The notes under the pieces are model-generated. The model was not told the DNA's origin, did not search any database, and was given only the letters and a program-made list of their open reading frames with translations. The position numbers and the translations under genes were made by a program. A stretch of 7,251 nt of DNA, taken from NCBI GenBank assembly GCA_007128085.1, contig SKYC01000065.1, positions 1 to 7,251 of the forward strand. Direction: 5' to 3'. Numbering within the stretch: position 1 is the stretch's first letter; each line of letters starts with the position of its first letter. Positions 1 through 6,323 of the stretch are shown one piece after another. The stretch is from Saprospiraceae bacterium. GTDB taxonomy: Bacteria; Bacteroidota; Bacteroidia; Chitinophagales; Saprospiraceae.

Positions 1-31
1 ATCAGCTCACTCAACCCACATTATTATTTAA

Positions 32-1444
32 ATGAAAGACAGAAAAAGAAAAGACAGAATTACCTATCTAATCGCCGATTTTATATCGGCTTTTTTGGCA
101 TTCCTTTTGTTGGTCTATATTGCGGGGGATCGGATAGCTGCAAACCATCCATTACAGGATACGGGAGCGCAAATTGTATTGTCCCTGTTAGTCGCCGGTA
201 TTTGGATGTTGTTTTATTATTTAAGTGAAAGTCAACGAGATATATACCGCTATTCCAGGCTACAGGTATTTGCAAAAACCATTGTTTATTCAGCCCTCGG
301 TACGCTTTTTATTCTGGGTCTCTTTTCCATCACACAGGAGTATAAATCAGAATTTGTGAACTTGCGACTGTGGGGCACCTACGCGCTTCTCCACTTTTCA
401 CTGACGGCCTCCTCCAGGATGTTCTTTCTGACATTGGCGAGCAGGCGATTGAAGTCCGCCCGCGTGACTTACAATACCATAATCATCGGGGGAAGCCAAA
501 GTGCCCGGGAACTCTATGAAGAAATCGTAGAAATGCCCAAAAGCCTGGGAAATAATTTTATTGGATATGTCGACATCAATGGGCGCTCCGATAAAGCCCT
601 GGAAGGCAAGCTCCCCAACATTGGCAACTACAAACAAATGCCGGAAATCATCGCAAAATACGGAGTGGAAGAGGCCATCATAGCCATGGAGAAAGCAGAT
701 TCAAAAAAGTTGAATACCGTTTTAAACGAACTGTTCGAACATCAGGACAAGATACTCGTAAAAGTCATACCGGATATGTACGACATTGTCCTCGGCAAAG
801 TGAAAATGAGTCATGTTTACGGTGCCGCACTGATTGAAATACGAAGACACCTGATGCCCCCCTGGCAGAAACACCTCAAAAGACTGATCGATATTTTGGT
901 GAGTTTAATTTGCCTGCTGTTGTTGTCTCCACTTTTCCTGTACATTTTTATTCGGGTCAAACTCTCCTCTTCCGGCCCTGTTTTTTACAAACAAGAGCGC
1001 ATTGGACTGAATGGAAATCCATTTAACATCATCAAATTCAGGAGCATGTATGTGGATGCGGAAAAGGACGGTCCTCAATTGTCCCACGAAAGGGATTCGA
1101 GGTGTACCCCCTGGGGCGCTGTTATGCGAAAATGGAGGCTGGATGAATTGCCTCAGTTCTGGAATGTACTCAAAGGCGATATGTCGCTGGTGGGACCGAG
1201 ACCCGAAAGAGCGTTTTACATCGATCAAATCATGCAAAGGGCACCGCATTACAAACATTTATTGAAAGTCAGACCGGGAATCACCTCCTGGGGACAGGTA
1301 AAATACGGCTATGCTTCCAATGTAGACCAGATGGTTCATCGACTGAAATTCGACATTTTGTACATTGAAAATATGTCCCTGTCTCTGGACTTTAAAATTC
1401 TTTTTTATACCGCGCTTGTTCTTTTGCAGGGGAAGGGTAAATAA
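32..1444 (+). CDS. Polyprenyl-phosphate sugar-1-phosphate transferase (exopolysaccharide initiating enzyme, WcaJ/WbaP-like)
   Basis: Predicted to transfer a sugar-1-phosphate from a nucleotide sugar to undecaprenyl phosphate at the inner membrane, the first step of capsule, exopolysaccharide or O-antigen assembly. The 470 residues show the full two-part architecture. Four N-terminal membrane segments lie at about 10-31, 48-66, 83-100 and 115-138. A soluble Rossmann-like domain begins with the glycine-rich IIIGGSQSARE near 150-160. A fifth hydrophobic segment (about 284-308) leads into the catalytic bacterial sugar transferase domain. That domain keeps the family motifs: KFRSM (335-339), the catalytic Asp-Glu pair in LDELPQ (D371, E372), GDMSLVGPRPER (382-393) and RPGITSWGQV (414-423). 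The length and the QGKGK ending fit an intact protein. The ATG at 32 leaves room for the whole first membrane helix. Only 31 bases precede it, so promoter and upstream partners are outside the window. The sugar specificity cannot be read from the sequence. Confidence 0.93.
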   Translation: MKDRKRKDRITYLIADFISAFLAFLLLVYIAGDRIAANHPLQDTGAQIVLSLLVAGIWMLFYYLSESQRDIYRYSRLQVFAKTIVYSALGTLFILGLFSITQEYKSEFVNLRLWGTYALLHFSLTASSRMFFLTLASRRLKSARVTYNTIIIGGSQSARELYEEIVEMPKSLGNNFIGYVDINGRSDKALEGKLPNIGNYKQMPEIIAKYGVEEAIIAMEKADSKKLNTVLNELFEHQDKILVKVIPDMYDIVLGKVKMSHVYGAALIEIRRHLMPPWQKHLKRLIDILVSLICLLLLSPLFLYIFIRVKLSSSGPVFYKQERIGLNGNPFNIIKFRSMYVDAEKDGPQLSHERDSRCTPWGAVMRKWRLDELPQFWNVLKGDMSLVGPRPERAFYIDQIMQRAPHYKHLLKVRPGITSWGQVKYGYASNVDQMVHRLKFDILYIENMSLSLDFKILFYTALVLLQGKGK

Positions 1445-1453
1445 ATGTCGATC

Positions 1454-1577
1454 TTAGGATTAAAGTAAAAAAGAAACTATGTGTAAAAACTACGGCTTCG
1501 CGATTTCTCCATTTTGTCTGCATCACAGATTTCCACACCTGCCCCAACGCAGTCGGGGGATTACTGGATGACACGGA
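1454..1577 (+). repeat. Diverged intergenic direct repeat, copy 1
   Basis: First of two related copies in the convergent gap. The gap-free core 1485-1577 aligns with 1708-1800 at a constant offset of 223, with 15 mismatches in 93 bases by hand count (84% identity). Weaker similarity extends left to the TTAGG at 1454 and needs about 15 extra bases in this copy. The best conserved block, 1538-1563, is identical over 26 bases and contains CCCCAACGCAGTCGGGG, which could form a short CCCC/GGGG stem. The flanks (CATCACAGATT, GACACGGATT) resemble a dispersed intergenic repeat that I recall from Bacteroidota genomes, which I cannot verify here. No open frame of coding quality runs through it. Confidence 0.8.
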
Positions 1578-1603
1578 TTTGTTGATTGACATTATATTAA
1601 GTT

Positions 1604-1632
1604 TAAGTAATTGAGAGCTATCGTATTACTTA
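1604..1632. repeat. AT-rich inverted repeat between the two direct repeat copies
   Basis: TAAGTAAT (1604-1611) and ATTACTTA (1625-1632) are exact reverse complements around a 13-base loop. A T-G and a T-A pair can be added outside. The element lies between the two repeat copies and about 160 bases past the sugar transferase stop. There is no T-run after it on either strand, so a terminator is not supported. It may simply be part of the repeat cluster. Confidence 0.45.
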
Positions 1633-1647
1633 GAAGATTTGAGCGCA

Positions 1648-1671
1648 CTTTGCGCCTTTGCGTCTTTGCGA
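1648..1671 (+). repeat. Three tandem CTTTGCGN octamers
   Basis: CTTTGCGC, CTTTGCGT and CTTTGCGA follow one another without spacer, so only the eighth base changes. The string continues into AGAAATCAAA. It lies between the two copies of the larger repeat. CTTTGCGTCTTTGCGAGAAA-type strings recur between genes in many Bacteroidota genomes as far as I recall; this is memory, not a search result. Confidence 0.7.
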
Positions 1672-1691
1672 GAAATCAAAAAAAGCCAATA

Positions 1692-1800
1692 TTAGGGTTC
1701 AAGTTTAAAAAACTACTGCTTCGCAATTTGTTCACTTTGTCTGAATCACTAATTTGCATGCCTGCCCCAACGCAGTCGGGGGATTATAAGGTGACACGGA
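1692..1800 (+). repeat. Diverged intergenic direct repeat, copy 2
   Basis: Second copy of the repeat, in the same orientation as the first. The core 1708-1800 has the same length as 1485-1577 and aligns without indels. The 26-base block 1761-1786 is identical to 1538-1563, while the sequence on both sides has drifted by scattered substitutions. Left of the core, 1692-1707 matches the TTAGG-plus-A-rich lead-in of copy 1. Uneven drift with one sharply conserved block suggests either selection on that block or a recombined insert within an older repeat. The remaining stretch to 1909 shows no further element I can support. Confidence 0.8.
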
Positions 1801-1909
1801 AAAACATTGCGTACCTAACGGCACGCCCTCCCCCTATTTTTTCATTCTTTCGTATTTGCATATTTTCAAACTGGTTCAATTTACTTAGATATAGAACTCA
1901 ATCGACTCC

Positions 1910-1929
1910 AAAACAGTCCCGACGAGACC
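1910..1929 (-). terminator. Weak candidate terminator for the Smr-domain gene
   Basis: Read on the minus strand, GGTCTC-GTC-GGGACT can form a six-pair stem (two of them G-U) with a three-base loop, followed by GTTTT. It starts 12 bases after the TGA stop of the minus-strand gene, where a terminator is expected. The short stem, tight loop and only four T residues make it marginal. Confidence 0.3.
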
Positions 1930-1940
1930 CCCGGACACTT

Positions 1941-2750
1941 TCATTCAAAGATGATTTCTGTGGCACCAAATCCGAATTTGGGGTGGTACTCATTTTTGGC
2001 CTCTTTTACTCCTGTGAGCTTACCGGCAATTTCACCAACAGCCTTACGGAGCTTCCCCTGCCCCACTCCATGTATGATAAATACGCGATCTACGCCAATC
2101 CGAAGCGCCTGATCAAGGTACTTATTGAGAGCAGAAAGTTGAATCATCAAGACCATTTGGGCATTGATCTTTGAGGGATCCTCTACCAGTTTTTCCAAAT
2201 GGAGATCCAGAACCGGATTAAAATTGACGTATTCCTCCGTATTGTACAAATCTATTTTTCGATACCTGCCATGCGCCAGGTCTTCGGACTTGCGTTTATA
2301 AGAGATTTTACTCTGCTTCTCCCCTTCTTGTACTTCCAACTTGTAAATGGTGGCTGGGCCGCCCAAATCACTGCTGTACTGCTGTTTGGTGACAAAATCC
2401 TTTGCACGAATTTTCAATTGTCCCCGAAATTGGCCCTCCAAACCGACCGTGGAGTACATTCCCATTTGGTAATGGAAAACGGGACTGGATTCGACGAACT
2501 GATTGGGTATAGAATACAGCTGACAGAGCTCACCCGGATGGATGACCACTCCTTTAGCAGAGTACTCCTTACTAATCCCTTCAACGGAACAATCGCCAAT
2601 CAACCGGAACGTCCCGGAGTTGCGCAGAAAAAAATGGAGGATTACCTGGGATTCTCCTGCCTCGCGCTGTACCAAAAGTTGTATCATTTTCAATAATATT
2701 TTATCTTCGACGGCTATGAATATCGCCCGCCCTCCGCTCAAAGGTCTCAA
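1941..2750 (-). CDS. DUF2027-like/Smr-domain protein, apparently lacking the usual N-terminal domain
   Basis: The C-terminal ~90 residues are a clear Smr domain, with LDLHL at 181-185 and the HGVGQGKLR loop at 227-235, ending in FGFGATEIIFE. Smr domains are nucleic-acid-binding or nuclease folds known from MutS2. Residues ~8-140 resemble the beta-rich middle region of Bacteroidota DUF2027/Smr proteins. As I recall that family, members are about 330-380 residues and begin with a small barrel domain; here at most 269 residues are open. The start is doubtful. The given 5' end is a TTG at 2750, the reading frame is closed by TAG at 2781-2783, and the first ATG (2687) would cut off the strand AIFIAVED. 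An AGGAGGG lies at 2776-2782, about 25 bases before the TTG. No missing domain is visible upstream in other frames. It may be a short family member, a rare start codon or a decayed gene. Molecular role unknown. Confidence 0.8.
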   Translation of the reverse strand: MRPLSGGRAIFIAVEDKILLKMIQLLVQREAGESQVILHFFLRNSGTFRLIGDCSVEGISKEYSAKGVVIHPGELCQLYSIPNQFVESSPVFHYQMGMYSTVGLEGQFRGQLKIRAKDFVTKQQYSSDLGGPATIYKLEVQEGEKQSKISYKRKSEDLAHGRYRKIDLYNTEEYVNFNPVLDLHLEKLVEDPSKINAQMVLMIQLSALNKYLDQALRIGVDRVFIIHGVGQGKLRKAVGEIAGKLTGVKEAKNEYHPKFGFGATEIIFE

Positions 2751-2806
2751 AAAAATTCCGCTTTCCTTTATTCTACCCTCCTAATTTATGGAAAAGAGAA
2801 AAGCTT

Positions 2807-2814
2807 TACCTTTG
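2807..2814 (+). promoter_or_regulatory. Bacteroidota-type -7 promoter box for queE
   Basis: TACCTTTG matches the -7 consensus TAnnTTTG of the Bacteroidota primary sigma factor. About 18 bases upstream, TTTA (2785-2788) is a near match to the -33 TTTG. Transcription would start near 2821, giving a leader of roughly 140 bases before the queE ATG. A perfect 10-base palindrome, CAATGCATTG (2821-2830), sits at the expected start site and could be an operator, though palindromes this short are common by chance. Confidence 0.6.
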
Positions 2815-2959
2815 CACCAACAATGCATTGCCCACTGTCGTTAGTGCCCTATAACCCGGGACAAATGACAAAGCAGTCAGTAATATACAACGAAAGACAC
2901 ACGGGTTTTACTTTATATTCCACATCGTCAGTATTACGAGAGAAATAAAATGCAAACAA

Positions 2960-3619
2960 ATGACAAAAGGTAAGGGCGCTCAAAAAGTTTACGCCATCAA
3001 AGAGGCCTTTTACACCCTTCAGGGAGAGGGCTTCCACAGTGGAAGACCGGCTGTATTTCTGCGGTTTTCCGGATGCAACCTCTGGTCCGGACTGGAAAAA
3101 GACCGGGAAACAGCCATCTGTAAATTTTGCGATACGGACTTTTGGGGGATCGACGGACAGAACGGCGGGAAATATACAGCCGGTGATCTGGTGAAAATGC
3201 TCGAAAGTCTCTGGCCGGCAGACGGTGAAGAAAATACCCGGTTTGTCGTTTGTACCGGTGGCGAGCCCATGCTTCAACTGGATGAACCACTCATTGACCT
3301 CCTCCACGGGGCTCGTTTTGAAATCGCACTGGAGACCAACGGCACGCTCAAGGTTCCGGAATCAGTTGACTGGATTTGCGTCAGCCCCAAAGCGGGAACG
3401 GAAGTCCAGCAAAAAGAGGGCGATGAACTCAAACTGGTCTACCCACAAAAGGGTATTTCCCCCGAATCGGTGGCGCATTGGAATTTTACTCATCTTTTTC
3501 TCCAGCCCATGGACGGTGGACAAACCGAAAAAAATACGCGGGCCTGTCTGGAGTACTGTCTCAAAAATCCCCGGTGGAAACTGAGTCTACAAACCCACAA
3601 AACCCTGGGCATTCCGTGA
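2960..3619 (+). CDS. queE: 7-carboxy-7-deazaguanine synthase QueE (radical SAM)
   Basis: Converts 6-carboxy-tetrahydropterin to 7-carboxy-7-deazaguanine, the ring-contraction step towards preQ0, queuosine in tRNA and other 7-deazaguanines. The 219 residues match the usual QueE size. The iron-sulfur cysteines are C39, C54 and C57, spaced CX14CX2C in FSGCNLWSG...CKFCDTDF, the variant spacing known from Burkholderia multivorans QueE rather than the common radical SAM CX3CX2C. Other family marks are YTLQGEGFHSGRP (18-30), TGGEP (99-103), ETNGT (125-129), SPKAG (142-146), QPMDG (182-186) and the C-terminal LSLQTHKTLGI. The ATG at 2960 is preferred because the nearest upstream ATG (2950) stops after a few codons. 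It is divergent from the Smr gene and has its own promoter box. No queC, queD or queF is visible nearby. I am confident of the family. Confidence 0.95.
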   Translation: MTKGKGAQKVYAIKEAFYTLQGEGFHSGRPAVFLRFSGCNLWSGLEKDRETAICKFCDTDFWGIDGQNGGKYTAGDLVKMLESLWPADGEENTRFVVCTGGEPMLQLDEPLIDLLHGARFEIALETNGTLKVPESVDWICVSPKAGTEVQQKEGDELKLVYPQKGISPESVAHWNFTHLFLQPMDGGQTEKNTRACLEYCLKNPRWKLSLQTHKTLGIP

Positions 3620-3735
3620 TTTAAAGTATCGTCTGATTCAATTATTTTAGGACTATTTACCCGCACAATACCCCTCTGTAGATGGCGTGCTGTCAAAAGA
3701 CAGGCCTTCCGGGTCGGGACTTATTCTAAATTCTT

Positions 3736-3743
3736 TATCTTTG
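3736..3743 (+). promoter_or_regulatory. Bacteroidota-type -7 promoter box for the dihydroorotase-like operon
   Basis: TATCTTTG fits TAnnTTTG exactly and is followed by GCAG. No good -33 TTTG is seen about 20 bases upstream. Transcription starting near 3750 would give a ~130-base leader that includes the hairpin at 3786-3838. An alternative is the weaker GATATTTG at 3847-3854, which would leave only about 20 untranslated bases and place the hairpin upstream of transcription. Confidence 0.5.
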
Positions 3744-3785
3744 CAGAGGCAACAATGAGTTTCCCCATCTCATTCACGCCCCTGT

Positions 3786-3838
3786 AATGCCTGGCGGACA
3801 GATGGAACGCTTGAAAAAGCCCATCTGCCAAAAGCATT
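3786..3838 (+). promoter_or_regulatory. Long imperfect hairpin with GAAA tetraloop in the operon leader
   Basis: Hand folding gives nested stems. AATGC (3786-3790) pairs with GCATT (3834-3838), TGG (3792-3794) with CCA (3828-3830), CAGATGG (3799-3805) with CCATCTG (3821-3827), and GCTT (3809-3812) with AAGC (3817-3820), closed by a GAAA loop. That is 19 Watson-Crick pairs. Most unpaired bases are on the 5' side (C, CGGA, AAC) and one AAA is on the 3' side. A second GCATT at 3854-3858 could compete for the outer AATGC. A separate small TTTGC/GCAAA hairpin (3851-3871) precedes the ATG. I recognise no known riboswitch; function is unknown. Confidence 0.5.
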
Positions 3839-3882
3839 GACTTTCGGATATTTGCATTTAACGGGCGCAAAAGAAAAAATAA

Positions 3883-5139
3883 ATGAAGGTTCTGATTAAG
3901 AAGGCAATTATCATAGAGCCCGGAAAGGGAAGCCCGGGAAAAAAAGTAGATATCCTCATAAAGGACGGTATTATTACGGCCGTGGAGAAGGATATTGAAG
4001 TCGAAGGTGCTCAAACTCTTGAATTTGATAACCTGCATGTATCGCCGGGATGGATCGATCTGGGGACCCAGCACGGTGAACCCGGCTTCGAACAGAGGGA
4101 AACTTTGGAATCCCTGGCTCTGTCTGCCGTCAATGGCGGGTACACGGCGCTCGCTGTAGCACCCAATACGGACCCACCTGTGCAGAGGCGGTCAGAAATA
4201 GACTCTCTTCTGAAAAAGTCGGAGAATCTGCCCGTCCATATCCTTCCGGTGGGCGCTGCCACAGAAAACTGTGAGGGCCAGAACCTGAATGAATACATGG
4301 ATATGGCCAAATCGGGTGCCATTGCTTTCTCGGATGGAAGAAGGCCCATCACCGATTCCGGAACCCTCAGCCGAACACTGATTTACGCTTCAGCCGCAAA
4401 TAAACCGATCATCAACCGACCATTACAAATGAGTTTTAGCCCTTTTGGAATCATCCACGAGGGTAAGCAGAGCCTAAAATTGGGACTGGAGGGAATTCCC
4501 GCAGAAGCAGAGACCATTGCACTCCAGCAAGATCTGTCGGTATTTAAATACTCGGGAGGAAAGCTGATCGAGCTGGGGATCAGTTCAGAGAACTCGATTG
4601 CGCTTTTAAAGAACAAGCCGGAAGGGTTTTACTGCGGAGTGGCCGCCATGAATATACTCTTCACAGACGATGAATTGAAGGAGTTCAATACCTATTGCAA
4701 AGTAATGCCTCCCCTCAGAGCGGAATCGGATAAAAATGCACTTATCCATGCGATAAAAAATGGAGAAATAGACTTTATTTTCAGCAATCACGATCCCGGC
4801 GAGGCCGAGATTAAGGATGTGGAATTCGGTGCAGCCGCTTTTGGGGCATCCACACTGGACAACTGTTTCAGCATGGCCTGGACTGCACTCAAGGGTCATC
4901 TGCAATTGACCGATTTTATACAATTAATTTGCCACAACCCCTACCGCGCCCTTCAACTCACTCCCCCAAACGTAAAACCCGGGTCGGAAGCCAACCTTAC
5001 ACTTTTTGACCCCGACAAAGAAGTCGTATTCCAAAAGGCGGACCTACAATCCTTATCCTCTGCCAATCCAGCCCTTAACAGACCATTAGTCGGTCAGGTA
5101 TACGGGACGATCATCGGAAAATCTCTGAATTTTATCTAA
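3883..5139 (+). CDS. Dihydroorotase-family protein (PyrC-like), predicted non-catalytic
   Basis: The 418 residues have the layout of a class I dihydroorotase/amidohydrolase: a small N-terminal beta domain, a TIM-barrel core and a C-terminal return to the beta domain (PGSEANLTLFDPDKEVVF). The ligand positions are changed throughout. The HxH of DxHxHxREPG reads DLGTQHGEPG (G61, Q63, and G65 for the substrate arginine). The barrel histidine before the acidic pair is N178 in IINRP. The second histidine is G232 in LGISS. The catalytic aspartate is N302 in SNHDPG, where DHAPH is usual. Scaffold motifs stay: APNTDPP (94-99), the SDG at 150-152, KVMPPLRAESD (273-283) and AAFGASTLD (318-326). Related non-catalytic homologues are, as I recall, widespread in Bacteroidota and often annotated pyrC; in proteobacteria, inactive dihydroorotases act as scaffolds for aspartate carbamoyltransferase. 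First gene of the probable operon. A scaffold or binding role is inferred. Confidence 0.88.
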   Translation: MKVLIKKAIIIEPGKGSPGKKVDILIKDGIITAVEKDIEVEGAQTLEFDNLHVSPGWIDLGTQHGEPGFEQRETLESLALSAVNGGYTALAVAPNTDPPVQRRSEIDSLLKKSENLPVHILPVGAATENCEGQNLNEYMDMAKSGAIAFSDGRRPITDSGTLSRTLIYASAANKPIINRPLQMSFSPFGIIHEGKQSLKLGLEGIPAEAETIALQQDLSVFKYSGGKLIELGISSENSIALLKNKPEGFYCGVAAMNILFTDDELKEFNTYCKVMPPLRAESDKNALIHAIKNGEIDFIFSNHDPGEAEIKDVEFGAAAFGASTLDNCFSMAWTALKGHLQLTDFIQLICHNPYRALQLTPPNVKPGSEANLTLFDPDKEVVFQKADLQSLSSANPALNRPLVGQVYGTIIGKSLNFI

Positions 5140-5198
5140 AATTTCTGAAAAAGCTGAAAATTTGATATTTCTTTGTCTTTAAATAAAAAACTAAAAAA

Positions 5199-5732
5199 AT
5201 GGAAAACAAACCAACGGTTCTCAGCACTGCGACAAGATTTGGACTCACCGGAGCCTTGCTTCTCATCGTCATCACTTTTATACTGACTCTGATTTTAGCA
5301 ACCGAATCCATAACGTTCAACATAATGAGTTTCATCGTCAATACCGCGATTTGTGTGGGCATTGGTATTTTTGCCATTAAACATTACCGCGATATTGGCA
5401 ATGCAGGAGTTATTGGTTTTTCCAATGCCTTTGTAGTCAGCTTTCTCAGTCTATTGATCGCCGCCCTTTGTTTGTCTTTTTACCATGTCATCCACTACAC
5501 CTTCATCGAGCCCGAGTTTTACGAGGGGGTATTGGAGGAGTTGAGATTCACTTACGAAGAAATGGGTATGGATGAAGAAGCCACAGAATTAGCAGTTTCC
5601 TGGGTGAAAATTTTTCAATCGCCCATCGTTTCATTTTTGTATTACACTTTTTTCTACGCTATAGGTGCGGCCTTAATTTCTCTTGTTACAGGCCTTATTA
5701 TGAAAAAAGAAGAACCCCAGTCTTACCTGTAA
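5199..5732 (+). CDS. DUF4199-type membrane protein (first of two)
   Basis: A 177-residue protein with four predicted membrane helices at about 14-34, 42-60, 74-98 and 143-168. Between helices two and three lies the motif KHYRDIGNAGVIGFSNAF (61-78), typical of the DUF4199 family found almost only in Bacteroidota. Between helices three and four is an acidic, helix-prone loop of about 40 residues rich in Glu and Asp. The C-terminus is short and charged. It starts 59 bases after the dihydroorotase-like gene, behind an A-rich leader, on the same strand, so co-transcription is likely. No enzymatic motif is visible and the function of the family is not established. Linkage to a polyprenyl-phosphate glycosyltransferase suggests an envelope role, which is inference. 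Confidence 0.82.
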   Translation: MENKPTVLSTATRFGLTGALLLIVITFILTLILATESITFNIMSFIVNTAICVGIGIFAIKHYRDIGNAGVIGFSNAFVVSFLSLLIAALCLSFYHVIHYTFIEPEFYEGVLEELRFTYEEMGMDEEATELAVSWVKIFQSPIVSFLYYTFFYAIGAALISLVTGLIMKKEEPQSYL

Positions 5733-5822
5733 ATTCGGAAAAGTAAAGCCCGTTAAAAGTATAAAATCTGCTGTAGTAAAAAGGACCGGTGGGAAGCATA
5801 ATTCGAATAAAATGCCAACTAT

Positions 5823-6323
5823 ATGAATGAAAGGAACAAAACGGGATTGATTTGCGGCTTGTCAGTTGTCGCTTACCTATTTGTTTTATGGGTCGTTCAA
5901 AAGGAGTTGTTGTTTGATTTTTGGGCATTTAACCTGATGTGGTTGCCCTATTTTTACTTTGTTTTTGTAGTCATTAAAAAAAGTTACGATGAAAATCCGG
6001 AAATTGATTTTCGGGGAATGGTCCGCGAGGGATTTGTTGTGTACCTCATCGCTCAATGCATTTATTACGCGGGCTACTATTTACTATTTTTTGAAATTGA
6101 CCCTACTCTATTGGAATTGCAGGCATCTATAGACATGGAGCGAATAGAACAGACGCGGGGTATATTGGGAGATCAGCGTGCAGATGAGATGATAAAAAGC
6201 TACGAAGAAGATGCGGGAAAAATGACGCCGGGGGATTTACTCAAACAATTTGTGCCTTCATTGCTGCCGGGATTCATAATTGCTGCTATTTTTGCATTAA
6301 TCGTTAAAAGACCCGGGGAATAA
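5823..6323 (+). CDS. DUF4199-like membrane protein (second of two)
   Basis: A 166-residue protein with the same plan as its neighbour: four predicted helices at about 8-26, 36-52, 68-91 and 145-162, a charged link after helix two (KKSYDENPEIDFRGMVREGF, 52-71) and a long acidic loop between helices three and four (about 92-144). Position and spacing of the IDF...GMVREGF motif parallel the GFSNAF region of DUF4199, but direct residue identity with the first copy is low by eye, so the family call is less certain. The ATG at 5823 is chosen because an upstream ATG (5813) meets TGA after four codons. The gap to the previous gene is 90 bases without a clear terminator or promoter. Its TAA shares one base with the next start codon, suggesting translational coupling to the glycosyltransferase. 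Confidence 0.72.
   Translation: MNERNKTGLICGLSVVAYLFVLWVVQKELLFDFWAFNLMWLPYFYFVFVVIKKSYDENPEIDFRGMVREGFVVYLIAQCIYYAGYYLLFFEIDPTLLELQASIDMERIEQTRGILGDQRADEMIKSYEEDAGKMTPGDLLKQFVPSLLPGFIIAAIFALIVKRPGE

Noticed and set aside
1454..1800. CRISPR array
   Set aside because: There are only two copies, too long and too diverged for CRISPR repeats, without regular spacers and without cas genes in the window.
1810..1843. Imperfect GCGT/ACGC hairpin followed by a C-rich stretch and six T residues, as a plus-strand terminator
   Set aside because: The stem is short with an internal mismatch, and the T-run begins about ten bases after it, too far for intrinsic termination.
1611..2174. Open frame of 187 codons on the plus strand across the repeat region
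   Set aside because: It spans the intergenic repeats and then overlaps the 3' end of the Smr gene in antisense; the translation has no domain and unnatural composition.
2199..2696. Open frame of 165 codons on the plus strand
   Set aside because: It is wholly antisense to the DUF2027/Smr coding region, whose protein carries recognisable motifs; this one carries none.
2815..2959. preQ1 riboswitch in the queE leader
   Set aside because: I find no C-rich loop plus A-rich tail pseudoknot layout of the preQ1 classes; the leader looks unstructured apart from the short palindrome.
3690..3703. Hairpin CTGTC-AAAA-GACAG after queE as a terminator
   Set aside because: The stem has only five pairs and is followed by GCCTTCC, with no T-run on either strand.
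5138..5163. AAATTTC/GAAAATTT inverted repeat after the dihydroorotase-like gene
   Set aside because: The stem is almost all A-T with a bulge, the surroundings are A/T-rich, and the next gene begins only 59 bases downstream, so a true operon break is not supported.
5165..5175. TTTCTTTG before the first DUF4199 gene as a -7 promoter box
   Set aside because: It lacks the conserved A of TAnnTTTG and no -33 element is visible, so an internal promoter cannot be supported.
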